This document shows positions 48,449 through 57,593 of a DNA stretch of 64,000 nt, one piece after another. This stretch comes from Rhizobium sp. CIAT894 (lineage in GTDB: Bacteria; Pseudomonadota; Alphaproteobacteria; Rhizobiales; Rhizobiaceae). The stretch lies in the NCBI RefSeq assembly GCF_000172795.2, contig NZ_CP020947.1, positions 933,001-997,000 of the forward strand, written 5' to 3'. A program made the position numbers and the translations under genes. Below the pieces are notes generated by a model. It had not been told where the DNA came from. It did no database searches and saw only the letters and a program-made list of their open reading frames with translations. Numbering within the stretch: position 1 is the first letter of the stretch; each line of letters begins with the position of its first letter.

Positions 48449-49053
48449 GCGACAAGGCCACGGCAGGCAAGAAGCAGGGACGCAACAACGGCGCCGTCGT
48501 GATGATGTGCCTGAGCTTCGTCTTCGGCATGGGCGCGATGAGCTATGCCGCCGTGCCGCTCTACCGGATCTTCTGCCAGGTGACCGGCTATAACGGCACG
48601 ACGCAGCGCGTCGACCAGATGTCGAGCGTCGTGCTCGACCGGACGATGCGCGTCACCTTCGACGCCAATGTCGCGCCCGGCCTGCAATGGGACTTCAAGC
48701 CGGTCGAGCGCGAGGTCAATCCGAAGATCGGCGAAACCATTCAGGTGAATTTCACCGCGGAGAATCGTTCGAACGAGACCCAGCGCGGCCAGGCGGTTTT
48801 CAACGTCACGCCGGGCGAGGCGGGCGTCTATTTCAACAAGGTCCAATGTTTCTGCTTTACGGAAACGGACCTGAAACCGGGCGAAAAGCTCGACATGCCG
48901 GTGGTGTTCTACATCGATCCTGAAATCGTCAAGGCGGTGGAATCCAAGAACATCCATACGGTCACGCTGTCATATACGTTCTACCCGAAAGAGGGTCCGA
49001 AGCCTGTGGCTTCGAATGAGGGTGGAGCGGTGAAGATTGAAAAGAAACTTTGA
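48445..49053 (+). CDS. ctaG: Cytochrome c oxidase assembly protein CtaG/Cox11
   Basis: 202 aa. One N-terminal membrane helix ([23 protein letters not shown]) precedes a periplasmic domain with the copper motif VQCFCFTE (CxC type). [12 protein letters not shown] and YNGTTQRVD are typical. It delivers copper to the CuB centre of subunit I. Confidence 0.95.
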   Translation: MSDKATAGKKQGRNNGAVVMMCLSFVFGMGAMSYAAVPLYRIFCQVTGYNGTTQRVDQMSSVVLDRTMRVTFDANVAPGLQWDFKPVEREVNPKIGETIQVNFTAENRSNETQRGQAVFNVTPGEAGVYFNKVQCFCFTETDLKPGEKLDMPVVFYIDPEIVKAVESKNIHTVTLSYTFYPKEGPKPVASNEGGAVKIEKKL

Positions 49054-49113
49054 TCAAGGCTCGTTTCCGGCTATGCCGGGAGCGGAGTGAAGGAAGACAC
49101 CGGGGATAGCTAC

Positions 49114-49992
49114 ATGGCCGATGCTCATCAGAAGAATCACGACTATCACATCATCGATCCGAGCCCGTGGCCGATACTCGCCTCGCTCGGCGCCTTCATC
49201 ATGGCAATCGGCGGCGTCTGCTACATGCGCTATCTGAGCGGCGGCTCCTTCAAGCTTGCCGGCGCCGAACTTGCCAATCCCTGGCTCTTTTACATCGGCT
49301 TCGCCCTGGTTCTCTACGTCATGTACGGCTGGTGGGCCGATACGGTGAAGGAAGCCCATGAGGGTGCCCACACCCGCGTCGTCTCGCTGCACCTGCGCTA
49401 CGGCATGATCATGTTCATCGCTTCGGAAGTGATGTTCTTCGTTGCCTGGTTCTGGGCCTATTTCGACGCCAGCCTCTATCCGAATGAAGCGATCCAGGCC
49501 GCCCGCCTGCTCTATACCGGCGGCACCTGGCCGCCGAAGGGCATCGAAGTGCTCGATCCCTGGCACCTGCCGATCTACAACACCGTCATCCTGCTACTCT
49601 CCGGCACGACGGTCACCTGGGCGCATCATGCGCTGCTGCACAACGACCGCAAGGGCCTGATCCAGGGCCTGGTTCTGACGGTGCTGCTCGGTGTGCTGTT
49701 CTCCTGCGTGCAGGCCTACGAATATGCCCACGCGCCCTTCGCCTTCAAGAATTCGATCTACGGCGCGACCTTCTTCATGGCGACAGGTTTCCATGGTTTC
49801 CATGTCCTCGTCGGCACCATCTTCCTGCTGGTCTGCCTGATCCGCGCGCTGCGCGGCGACTTTACCCCGAAGCAGCATTTCGGCTTTGAAGCCGCCGCCT
49901 GGTACTGGCACTTCGTCGACGTCGTCTGGCTCTTCCTGTTCTTCTGCATCTACGTCTGGGGCGGCTGGGGCGCTCCCGTCGCAGCCGGCTGA
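49114..49992 (+). CDS. ctaE: Cytochrome c oxidase subunit III
   Basis: 292 aa from the ATG at 49114 (GGGGA site). Seven helices; HQKNHDYHIIDPSPWPILAS, the conserved acidic EVMFFVAWFWAYF, TWAHHAL and FHGFHVLVGTIFL, then YWHFVDVVWLFLF, are all typical. It completes the aa3 oxidase core, and a terminator follows. Confidence 0.96.
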   Translation: MADAHQKNHDYHIIDPSPWPILASLGAFIMAIGGVCYMRYLSGGSFKLAGAELANPWLFYIGFALVLYVMYGWWADTVKEAHEGAHTRVVSLHLRYGMIMFIASEVMFFVAWFWAYFDASLYPNEAIQAARLLYTGGTWPPKGIEVLDPWHLPIYNTVILLLSGTTVTWAHHALLHNDRKGLIQGLVLTVLLGVLFSCVQAYEYAHAPFAFKNSIYGATFFMATGFHGFHVLVGTIFLLVCLIRALRGDFTPKQHFGFEAAAWYWHFVDVVWLFLFFCIYVWGGWGAPVAAG

Positions 49993-50010
49993 TTGCAGCG
50001 ATATTCATGG

Positions 50011-50039
50011 AAAAGGCGGGCCTGGTGCCCGCCTTTTTT
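50011..50039 (+). terminator. Rho-independent terminator of the cta operon
   Basis: AAAAGGCGGGC pairs with GCCCGCCTTTT around a 5-nt loop and continues in T residues, 19 nt after the ctaE stop. Confidence 0.9.
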
Positions 50040-50191
50040 GTGATTCCGTCTCACCCGGCACCGTCATCGTCGGGATTTACATCAAGCCCGGAGGATGGCC
50101 AAACGTGGGAGCGCGTAGCGCCGAAGTGGCGAGCAGCTGGCGCCTCCTGCCTCACAGGATTCCTCAATCTCCGTCATGCTCGGCCTTGAGC

Positions 50192-51464
50192 CACTGCTGT
50201 CCGGTTTAAATTTAGTGGACATGGTGCACGGTGTTGATTCTACTCGTATTCGAGCGTTTCGCGACGATCTCGGACACGAAATAGGAGCAACACCGTGCGG
50301 CATGACAATAGCGTCTTTCATGATCTGTTGAAGCGGATTCCGTGGACGATCTTCGAAAGACTTGTGGAGGAGCATCAGGCCGACAAGCATGTTCGGCGGC
50401 TGTCGACGAAGAGCCAGTTGATCGCCCTGCTTTACGGCCAGCTTGCCGGTGCCGTCAGCCTGCGCGAGATCGTCGGGTCCCTGGAAAGCCATAGTGCCCG
50501 CCTTTACCATCTCGGCGCTCGCCCGGTGTCGCGCTCGACTTTCGCCGATGCCAACGGCCTGCGTCCGAGCGCCGTTTTTACCGAGTTGTTTACGCAGATG
50601 CTGGCCCGCGCCGGGCGCGGCCTCAAGCGGGCCATCGGCGAGGCGGTCTATCTGATCGACGGCAGCAGTCTGCCACTTTCCGGGGCGGGATCGCAGTGGG
50701 CCCGCTTTTCCGATCAGGCCTGCGGCGCCAAGATGCACGTCGTCTATGATGCCAATGCCGAACGGCCGATCTATGCGGCCGTCACCGCGGCCAATGTCAA
50801 CGACATCACCGCCGCCAAGGAGATGCCGATCGAGGCGGGCGCCACCTATGTCTTCGATCTCGGCTATTACGATTTCGGCTGGTGGGCGAAGCTGGATGCC
50901 GCCGGCTGCCGCATCGTCACCCGCCTCAAGTCCCATACGAAACTGACAGCGAGCGCCGAGCAGGCGGTCAACGAGGATGCCGGCATCCTGTTCGACCGCA
51001 TCGGCCTGTTGCCGCAGCGCCAGGCCAGGAGCCGCCGCAATCCGATGAACCGGCCGGTGCGCGAGATCGGCGTGCGGATCGAAACCGGCAAGATATTGCG
51101 CATCTTCTCCAACGATCTTACCGCCCCGGCCGAGGAGATCGCCGCACTTTACAAGCGCCGCTGGGCGATCGAACTGTTCTTCCGCTGGGTCAAGCAGACG
51201 CTGAAAATCCGCCATTTCCTCGGCAACAGCGAAAATGCAGTGCGCATCCAGGTGGCCGTCGCTCTGATCGCCTATCTGCTGCTGCAGATGGCAAAGGCCG
51301 ACCAGGCCACCATCATAAGCCCGCTGGCCTTCGCCCGCCTGGTGCGCACCAACCTGATGCACCGCAAAAGGATCGACCGCCTGCTAAAACCACGCAACAA
51401 CCCTCCCGGAAATCCCGGCCAGATGAGCCTCCAATGGTGACACAATTTAAACCGGACAGCAGTG
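50192..51464 (+). mobile_element. IS4-family insertion sequence, about 1273 bp
   Basis: Terminal inverted repeats CACTGCTGTCCGGTTTAAAT (left) and its complement ending GGACAGCAGTG (right) bound one transposase gene. The flanking 9-bp sequence GCCTTGAGC occurs at 50183-50191 and again at 51465-51473, a direct target duplication. Both ends and the transposase are intact, so the element may be recent and active. Confidence 0.88.
50295..51440 (+). CDS. IS4-family transposase
   Basis: 381 aa with a GTG start and AGGAG site. An N-terminal DUF4372-like region (FHDLLKRIPWTIFERLVEEHQADKH) precedes the DDE domain: Asp in YLIDGSSLPLSG, Asp in YVFDLGYYDFGWW, and Glu in the Y-x-R-RW-x-IE-x-FF motif (YKRRWAIELFFRWVKQ). 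No frameshift is visible. Confidence 0.92.
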   Translation: MRHDNSVFHDLLKRIPWTIFERLVEEHQADKHVRRLSTKSQLIALLYGQLAGAVSLREIVGSLESHSARLYHLGARPVSRSTFADANGLRPSAVFTELFTQMLARAGRGLKRAIGEAVYLIDGSSLPLSGAGSQWARFSDQACGAKMHVVYDANAERPIYAAVTAANVNDITAAKEMPIEAGATYVFDLGYYDFGWWAKLDAAGCRIVTRLKSHTKLTASAEQAVNEDAGILFDRIGLLPQRQARSRRNPMNRPVREIGVRIETGKILRIFSNDLTAPAEEIAALYKRRWAIELFFRWVKQTLKIRHFLGNSENAVRIQVAVALIAYLLLQMAKADQATIISPLAFARLVRTNLMHRKRIDRLLKPRNNPPGNPGQMSLQW

Positions 51465-51742
51465 GCCTTGAGCCGAGCATCCACGCCACGAGGAGTTTGT
51501 TAATTATACGCACTGCAACGGCCTTCGACGAAAGAACGAAAAACATATCTCTTGGAGTGCTGCGTATGGATGCTCGGCTCAAGGCCGAGCATGACGGAGG
51601 TTGAGGGGCACGATTGGCAAGAGGCGAGAGACAGGCGCAAGATGCGAGGTGCCTATCGGCACTCAGGGACGGATAGGAGAGCAGCGGCGGTAGGCAGCGG
51701 GGGCGCCGCAATCTCCTGATCCGAGACGAGGGCTCTATCGCC

Positions 51743-52384
51743 TCACCGCCCGCCGGCGATCCGTTCGAAGGCTGAAGGTTCGGGAATGCCGAGATCCAAT
51801 TGATGTCGGATCGCTTCGGCGCATTCGAGCGGTGTCAGCACCGACGTATCGACCTCCATGTCGTAGATGCCAGGCCGGTGCACTTCATCCTGCCAGCGCT
51901 GCACCGGTTCGGGGATCGGCACCTCTTCAGTGGCTCTTGCATAAAGGGTCTCGCGGCCCTCTTGTTTGATCTCACGCCGCTGCATGATCGTCGCGATCGG
52001 ACAGTGCACGCCGACGAACAGCACGGAAAAGCCTTGCAGGCGCCTGATGCAGTCGGCGAGAATGCCGAGTGGCTGCGAATAGCTGTCATGATGGCCGAGA
52101 TCGGCGACCACATTGAGCCCCAGCCCGGCATGGATGGCGATCGATTCGTAAAGCGCCGCATAGAGGAACGGCACCAGTTCCTCGAGCTCCGGCCGCTCGC
52201 CGCCCGGCCTGAGGCCGATGCCGGGCAGGTAGCGCTTCGGCGTCATATCATTGTAGCTGTCGACGCCGAGGTTGATCCACGGTCCCTCGAATTCATCCTG
52301 GATTGCGCGTGCAATGCTGGATTTGCCGCTGCGCGGCGCGCCGTTCAGGATAATGATCTGTCCGGCATGGCTGTCCTGGGTCAT
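51743..52384 (-). CDS. Chloramphenicol phosphotransferase-like (CPT family) P-loop kinase
   Basis: 213 aa. The Walker A motif ILNGAPRSGKSSIARAIQ is near the N-terminus and the following INLGVDSYNDMTP matches the CPT family, as does NVVADLGHHDSYS (catalytic-type Asp region) and VLFVGVHCPIATIMQRRE. In Streptomyces venezuelae CPT phosphorylates chloramphenicol; homologues elsewhere may use other substrates. It lies beside the IS and is transcribed away from the DUF983 gene. Confidence 0.8.
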   Translation of the reverse strand: MTQDSHAGQIIILNGAPRSGKSSIARAIQDEFEGPWINLGVDSYNDMTPKRYLPGIGLRPGGERPELEELVPFLYAALYESIAIHAGLGLNVVADLGHHDSYSQPLGILADCIRRLQGFSVLFVGVHCPIATIMQRREIKQEGRETLYARATEEVPIPEPVQRWQDEVHRPGIYDMEVDTSVLTPLECAEAIRHQLDLGIPEPSAFERIAGGR

Positions 52385-52503
52385 CAGTCTTCTTCTTCTG
52401 TTTGGCGCGAATCGGTGAGGCGAAACCGCGCAGGCCTTTCCATTCGGGATGCGAATACTTTATGGGAGAGTTAAGGCAGCATGGAATTGTCAGAAGGAAT
52501 GGC

Positions 52504-52884
52504 ATGAACGAGGACAGCGCCCATTTTCCCCCCGTCGATCCGGTCAAGACTGGCATCAAAGGCTGCTGCCCGCGCTGCGGGCAGGGCAAGCTGTTTGATG
52601 GCCTGCTCGGCCTGAAGCCGCGCTGCGCCTCCTGCGGCCTCGATTATTCCTTCGCCGATGCCGGCGACGGTCCCGCCGTCTTCGTCATCCTGATCGTCGG
52701 TTTCATCGTCATCGGCATGGTGCTGTGGCTGCAGGTGAATTACGGGCCGCCGATCTGGGTGCATATGCTGCTCTTCGGCCCGCTGACGATTATCCTGTCG
52801 CTCGCGACGCTGCGCTGGTTCAAGGGCATCCTGATCGCCATGCAATACCGCCACAATGCCCGCGAAGGACGCCTGAGTGACTGA
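52504..52884 (+). CDS. DUF983 family membrane protein
   Basis: 126 aa from the ATG at 52504 (AAGGA site). A zinc-ribbon (CCPRCGQGKLFDGLL...RCASCGLDY) precedes two membrane helices. The family commonly sits in or next to oxidase operons. It overlaps the SURF1 gene by 8 nt. Function is unknown; a link to oxidase assembly is suggested by context only. Confidence 0.88.
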   Translation: MNEDSAHFPPVDPVKTGIKGCCPRCGQGKLFDGLLGLKPRCASCGLDYSFADAGDGPAVFVILIVGFIVIGMVLWLQVNYGPPIWVHMLLFGPLTIILSLATLRWFKGILIAMQYRHNAREGRLSD

Positions 52885-53632
52885 TATCGACAATGTCGCG
52901 GCGCGCCGCCGATTGCCTCTGGCAACCGGCATCCTGGTGCTGATCGCGCTCGCCATCCTGATTTCGCTCGGCACCTGGCAGGTGGAACGCCTCCACTGGA
53001 AGGAAGGCCTGCTTGCCGATATCGCTGCGCGGCAAGTGGCCGCCCCGGTGCCGCTCGCCGAGATCGAGGCGATGGCGGCTTCCGGCGGCGACATCGAATA
53101 TCGCAAGGTCACCGCCACCGGCCGCTACATCAACAACAAGGAGCGCCACTTCTTCGCCACCTGGCGCGGCCAGACCGGCTTCTACGTCTATACGCCGCTC
53201 GAGCTTGCCGACGGGCGCACTCTCCTGGTCAACCGCGGCTTCGTTCCCTACGAGAACAAGGAGCCGGAAATGCGCATGCAGGGCCAGTTGACGGATCAGC
53301 AGACCGTCACCGGCCTGGCGCGCAGCAAACTGCCCGGCAAACCCTCCTGGGTGGTGCCCGACAACGACGTTGCCAAGAATATCTTCTACTGGAAGGATCT
53401 CGACGTGATGGCCGAGAGCGTCGGGCTCGACAAGGCCCGCGTCATCCCGTTTTTTGTCGATGCCGATTCGACTCCCAATCCGGCCGGCCTGCCGATCGGC
53501 GGCGTTACCCAGGTCGATCTGCCGAACGACCATCTGCAATATGCCTTCACCTGGTATGGGCTGGCCGCCGTGCTCGTCGCCGTGGTGGGGATCTCCTGGT
53601 TTCGCAAAGGGGCCAAGCCGCCGGCGCAATAG
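52877..53632 (+). CDS. SURF1 family protein
   Basis: 251 aa with a GTG start overlapping the DUF983 stop. Membrane helices at both ends (ATGILVLIALAILISLGTWQ; YGLAAVLVAVVGISWF) hold a periplasmic domain with typical blocks (LGTWQVERLHWKEGLL, YRKVTATGRY, LVNRGFVPYEN). SURF1 helps insert haem A into oxidase subunit I and fits with the nearby cta operon. Confidence 0.93.
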   Translation: MTDIDNVAARRRLPLATGILVLIALAILISLGTWQVERLHWKEGLLADIAARQVAAPVPLAEIEAMAASGGDIEYRKVTATGRYINNKERHFFATWRGQTGFYVYTPLELADGRTLLVNRGFVPYENKEPEMRMQGQLTDQQTVTGLARSKLPGKPSWVVPDNDVAKNIFYWKDLDVMAESVGLDKARVIPFFVDADSTPNPAGLPIGGVTQVDLPNDHLQYAFTWYGLAAVLVAVVGISWFRKGAKPPAQ

Positions 53633-53707
53633 TATCGCTTCAATTCTCGCTTATATTGAGCTAGAGGTCCCTTGCTCCCCTGCGGGACGGAATTTGACGG
53701 AACGGAC

Positions 53708-54709
53708 ATGAATATTGCGGCGAAACCTCCTTTGACGATCAGGCTCTGCGGGCCGCGCGGCTTCTGCGCCGGTGTCGACCGGGCGATCCAGATCGTCGTG
53801 CTGGCGCTGAAATCCTACGGCGCGCCGGTCTATGTGCGCCACGAGATCGTTCACAATCGTTATGTCGTCGAGGGGCTGGAGGCCAAGGGCGCCGTCTTCG
53901 TCGAGGAACTGGACGAGATCCCGGCCGAGCATCGCGCCCAGCCGGTGGTTTTCTCCGCCCATGGTGTGCCGAAATCGGTGCCGGAGGATGCTGCGAGCCG
54001 CAATCTCTTCTATCTCGACGCCACCTGCCCGCTGGTCTCCAAAGTCCACAAGCAGGCGATGCGCCATAATCGCCTCGGCCGCCATGTCGTGCTCATCGGC
54101 CATGCCGGCCATCCCGAGGTGATCGGCACCATGGGGCAACTGCCGGAAGGTTCGGTTTCGCTGATCGAGACGATCGAGGATGCCGACGCCTATATTCCCG
54201 CCGATCCAGACAATCTCGGCTACGTCACCCAGACGACGCTGTCGGTCGACGACACGGCCGGTGTCATCGCCCGCCTGCATGAGCGTTTCCCCAATCTGAC
54301 TGCGCCGGCAGCCGATTCGATCTGTTATGCGACGACCAACCGCCAGGAAGTGGTGAAGCAGGCGGCCCCCGGCTGCGATCTCTTCATCATCGTCGGCGCG
54401 CCGAATTCCTCCAATTCCAAGCGGCTCGTCGAAGTGGCGCTGAGGGCAGGGGCGAAAAAATCGATCCTGGTGCAGCGCGCCGCCGAACTCGACTGGGAGG
54501 AGATCGGCGCGATTTCGACGCTCGGCCTGTCCGCCGGCGCTTCGGCCCCCGAGGTCATCGTCAACGAGATCATCGAGGCTTTCCGTGCCCGCTTCGACGC
54601 TCAGGTCGAACTGGCCGAGACGGTGCAGGAAACCGAGAATTTCCTGGTCAACCGCGAATTGCGCGGTATCGAGCTGACGGCGGCCGACATGGCCTTCGTC
54701 AACGGCTGA
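53708..54709 (+). CDS. ispH: 4-hydroxy-3-methylbut-2-enyl diphosphate reductase
   Basis: 333 aa from the ATG at 53708. Three Fe-S cysteines are in [25 protein letters not shown] and [11 protein letters not shown]. The SAHG and GHAGHPEV histidine motifs and the active-site Glu in VTQTTLS-adjacent sequence are conserved. It performs the last MEP pathway step, giving IPP and DMAPP; dxs is at the other side of the window. Confidence 0.96.
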   Translation: MNIAAKPPLTIRLCGPRGFCAGVDRAIQIVVLALKSYGAPVYVRHEIVHNRYVVEGLEAKGAVFVEELDEIPAEHRAQPVVFSAHGVPKSVPEDAASRNLFYLDATCPLVSKVHKQAMRHNRLGRHVVLIGHAGHPEVIGTMGQLPEGSVSLIETIEDADAYIPADPDNLGYVTQTTLSVDDTAGVIARLHERFPNLTAPAADSICYATTNRQEVVKQAAPGCDLFIIVGAPNSSNSKRLVEVALRAGAKKSILVQRAAELDWEEIGAISTLGLSAGASAPEVIVNEIIEAFRARFDAQVELAETVQETENFLVNRELRGIELTAADMAFVNG

Positions 54710-54785
54710 TCCTGAGGACCATATCACGACGCCGGATGATCGATGCGGCGGATCCGATAACAGCAATGCATGAAGGCGACCTCAC

Positions 54786-55751
54786 TTGGCAGTCTATACC
54801 GATATCGCCGAAGACGATCTGAAATGGTTCCTGACGGAATATGACGCGGGAAGCCTGCTCTCCTACAAGGGCATTGCCGAAGGCGTCGAAAACTCCAATT
54901 TTCTGCTGCACACCTCCAAGGATCCGCTGATCCTGACGCTCTATGAAAAGCGCGTGGAAAAGACCGACCTGCCGTTCTTCCTCGGCCTGATGCAGCATCT
55001 TTCCGCCCGGGGTCTCTCCTGCCCGCTGCCGCTGCCGCGGCGCGACGGCGCGCTGCTCGGCTCGCTCTCCGGCCGCCCGGCCGCGCTGATCTCCTTCCTC
55101 GAAGGCATGTGGCTGAGAAAGCCGGAGGCCAAACATTGCCGTGAGGTCGGCCGGGCGCTGGCCGAAATGCATGTGGCCGGCGAGGGTTTCGAATTGAAGC
55201 GTCCGAATGCGCTGTCGATCGACGGCTGGCGGGGGCTCTGGGAAAGGTCGGCGGATCGCGCCGGCGAGGTCGAGCCCGGCCTGCAGGACGAAATCCGCGG
55301 CGAACTCGATTTCCTCTCCGCCGCCTGGCCGAAGAGCCTGCCTGCCGGCGTCATCCATGCCGACCTCTTCCCCGACAACGTCTTTTTCCTCGGCGATCAG
55401 CTCTCCGGCCTGATCGATTTCTATTTCGCCTGCAACGACCTGCTCGCCTATGACGTGTCGATCTGCCTGAATGCCTGGTGCTTCGAAAAGGACGGCGCCT
55501 ATAACATCACCAAGGGCACGGCGATGCTCGAGGGTTATCAGAGTGTCCGCCCGTTGAGCGATGATGAGATCGCCGCCCTGCCGGTGCTGTCGCGCGGGTC
55601 GGCGCTGCGTTTCTTCCTGACCCGGCTTTATGATTGGCTGATGACGCCCGAGGGTGCCATGGTCACCAAGAAGGACCCGCTCGAATATCTCCGCAAGCTG
55701 CGTTTCCACCGCCAGATCGGCTCGGCCGCCGAATACGGATTGAGCCTATGA
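54786..55751 (+). CDS. thrB: Homoserine kinase (APH-fold, ThrB type II)
   Basis: 321 aa with a TTG start. It is related to aminoglycoside phosphotransferases: [12 protein letters not shown] (nucleotide loop), [13 protein letters not shown] (Brenner-type catalytic motif) and [19 protein letters not shown] (Mg2+ Asp). It phosphorylates homoserine in threonine synthesis. Its stop codon overlaps the rnhA start (ATGA). Confidence 0.93.
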   Translation: MAVYTDIAEDDLKWFLTEYDAGSLLSYKGIAEGVENSNFLLHTSKDPLILTLYEKRVEKTDLPFFLGLMQHLSARGLSCPLPLPRRDGALLGSLSGRPAALISFLEGMWLRKPEAKHCREVGRALAEMHVAGEGFELKRPNALSIDGWRGLWERSADRAGEVEPGLQDEIRGELDFLSAAWPKSLPAGVIHADLFPDNVFFLGDQLSGLIDFYFACNDLLAYDVSICLNAWCFEKDGAYNITKGTAMLEGYQSVRPLSDDEIAALPVLSRGSALRFFLTRLYDWLMTPEGAMVTKKDPLEYLRKLRFHRQIGSAAEYGLSL

Positions 55752-56203
55752 AACACGTCGATATCTTCACCGACGGCGCATGCTCCGGCAATCCCGGCCC
55801 CGGCGGCTGGGGCGCCGTGCTACGGTATGGCGACGTCGAAAAGGAGCTTTGCGGCGGCGAGGCGGATACCACCAACAACCGCATGGAACTGCTGGCGGCA
55901 ATCTCCGCCCTGCAGGCGCTGAAGAGCCCTTGCGAGGTCGATCTCTATACCGACAGCGCCTACGTCAAGGACGGCATCTCCAAGTGGATTTTCGGCTGGA
56001 AGAAAAACGGCTGGAAGACTGCGGACAAGAAGCCGGTGAAGAACGCCGAACTCTGGCAGGCGCTCGAAGAAGCCCGCAACCGCCACACCGTGACGCTGCA
56101 CTGGGTCAAGGGCCACGCCGGCCACCCGGAAAACGAACGCGCCGATGAACTGGCGCGCCGGGGCATGGAGCCGTTCAAGAAGGGCAAGGCGGTTTCGTTT
56201 TAG
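55748..56203 (+). CDS. rnhA: Ribonuclease HI
   Basis: 151 aa. All four catalytic acidic residues are placed correctly: [35 protein letters not shown] and NERADELAR. It removes RNA from RNA-DNA hybrids. It is translationally coupled to thrB. Confidence 0.97.
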   Translation: MKHVDIFTDGACSGNPGPGGWGAVLRYGDVEKELCGGEADTTNNRMELLAAISALQALKSPCEVDLYTDSAYVKDGISKWIFGWKKNGWKTADKKPVKNAELWQALEEARNRHTVTLHWVKGHAGHPENERADELARRGMEPFKKGKAVSF

Positions 56204-56231
56204 CCGGATAGGCGTTACGCCTGTGCCTAAA

Positions 56232-56371
56232 GGCTGCCCCTCACCCTAACCCTCTCCCCGTTCTGACGGGGAGAGGGGACGTGCCATGCGAGAGGTGAGT
56301 GGGGAACGGAGAGGTTGCGGCATTGTCCCTTCGCCCCGTTTACGGGGAGAAGGTGGCGGCAGGCGGATGAG
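56232..56371. repeat. REP-like element disrupted by IS110
   Basis: CTGCCCCTCACCC, CTCTCCCCGTTCTGACGGGG, GGGACGTGCCATGCG, TTCGCCCCGTTTACGGGGAG and GGCGGCAGGCGGATGAG are in normal order, but the closing GGGGCAG appears only at 57531, after the IS110 element. Confidence 0.82.
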
Positions 56372-56386
56372 AATCTGTGTTGGATG

Positions 56387-57325
56387 TCAAGGTGGATTTG
56401 GGGCCCAGAGTCGATCCTGAGATAGAAGACAGTTTGCCAGCACGAGCAGTTTGCGCATGATGGCAACAAGGACGACCTTGGCTGGTTTTCCTGCGGCTTT
56501 GAGGGTTTCTGCGAAACGCGCAAGCGCGGGATTGTAGCGACATGCCGACAAGGCTGCCATGTAGAGGGCGCGCCGGGGTGCGGGCCCGCCGGCGCGGATA
56601 GAACGCCGTCCGGTTCTAGCACCGCTGTCGTTGGCGATAGGAGCAAGGCCTGCCAGCATGGCCGCCTGCTTGCCCGAACAACTGCCCAGCTCGTCCATGC
56701 CGGCCATCAAGGCCAGGGCGGTGACGCGGCCGATGCCGGGAATGGAGGTGAGGATCTCGGCCTTGCGGCGGAGCTGCGGATCCTTGCCGACATATCGCTC
56801 GATCTCTTTGTCGAGACGGTCGATATGCTGTTCCAGCTTGCGCACAAGGCGGTTGAGTTCGCTGCGCAGAAAGGCGGTGGTGGCGGTCTTGCTGCGATTT
56901 TGTTGGGCGGCAAGGTCGCCTTTGGCTGCCGATCGTGCGTTGACCAGTTCCTGCAAGGCTTCAATGTGAGGACTTGGCGGCGCGTCGGCCGGTGGGCGCA
57001 GGCTCTCGGCCAAGAGCGCCAGGAAACGGGCGTCGAGCCGGTCGGTCTTGGCGAGATAACCGCAGGCGCGGGCAAACATGCGTGCGCGCAGCGGATCGAT
57101 CACGGCGACGGCAAAGCCATCATGCCACAGCGAGCGATGGGCGGGGCGATGGAACTTGCCGGTTGCCTCCATCACGATGCGTTCGGGCCGATACCTGGCC
57201 AGCAGCCGTTTCAGCTGGCCGATGCCGGTCTTGTCATTGCTAAACCGCCGGCTTTCGCCCAGCGGATGCAGATGAACATCCAGCCACTCTTTACTCACGT
57301 CCACACCGGCATAAACTACCGGCAT
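56387..57325 (-). CDS. IS110-family transposase (DEDD recombinase)
   Basis: 312 aa from the ATG at 57325 (frame open to 57379). The N-terminal RuvC-like DEDD domain starts VVYAGVDVSKEWLDVHL (first Asp), with VMEATGKFHRP (Glu) and LAKTDRLDARFLA (Asp pair). The C-terminal Transposase_20 domain has TSIPGIGRVTALALMAGMDELG, then GLAPIANDSGARTGRR and the Ser-containing LYMAALSACRYNP. No frameshift is visible, so it may be active. Confidence 0.92.
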   Translation of the reverse strand: MPVVYAGVDVSKEWLDVHLHPLGESRRFSNDKTGIGQLKRLLARYRPERIVMEATGKFHRPAHRSLWHDGFAVAVIDPLRARMFARACGYLAKTDRLDARFLALLAESLRPPADAPPSPHIEALQELVNARSAAKGDLAAQQNRSKTATTAFLRSELNRLVRKLEQHIDRLDKEIERYVGKDPQLRRKAEILTSIPGIGRVTALALMAGMDELGSCSGKQAAMLAGLAPIANDSGARTGRRSIRAGGPAPRRALYMAALSACRYNPALARFAETLKAAGKPAKVVLVAIMRKLLVLANCLLSQDRLWAPNPP

Positions 57326-57530
57326 CGCGTCTTCTTGGAACGAAACCTTGCCTTGCATGCGGGACTTGCTCCCCATCATCTGTTCAGGACAAACGCGAGG
57401 ACGGCCGGACCAATCTCATCCCCGGTTCAAGCCAAGGGGCTTGCGGTCCCGGCCGTCCGCACTCCGGGGGATGGCCATCCCCCGGAGTGCGCACCGATCA
57501 TCCAACAATCAGCGCAAATTGAACATGCAA
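57326..57530 (-). ncRNA. Candidate IS110 bridge RNA region
   Basis: The non-coding 5' region of the IS110 element holds a perfect 34-bp palindrome (57458-57491) and a hairpin GACGGCCGGACC / GGTCCCGGCCGTC (57400-57457) with an inner CCCC/GGGG stem. IS110-group elements express a structured bridge RNA from this position to pair with target and donor DNA. Guide loops were not assigned. Confidence 0.5.
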
Positions 57531-57593
57531 GGGGCAGGCGGCGATCTCTCTGGGTTGAGGATTTAACCGGGCAGGCAGCGGTCTAAGGTGACT

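Larger units (their letters stand above)
50169..51599. repeat. Palindromic repeat (CTCCGTCAT family) split by an IS
   Basis: The left part CTCCGTCATGCTCGGCCTTG (from 50169) and the right part starting CCTTGAGCCGAGCATCCACG (51466 on) to ATGACGGAG (ending 51599) are one repeat of the type at 27.5 kb. It is cut in the loop of its first hairpin by the IS4-type element. Confidence 0.8.
56372..57530 (-). mobile_element. IS110-family insertion sequence
   Basis: Boundaries are inferred from the interrupted REP-like repeat: GGCGGATGAG ends at 56371 and GGGGCAGGC resumes at 57531. The element holds one transposase gene with only 15 nt after its stop and about 205 nt of structured DNA before its start, the layout of the IS110 (not IS1111) group. 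There are no terminal inverted repeats or target duplication, as expected. Ends may shift by a few bases. Confidence 0.7.
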
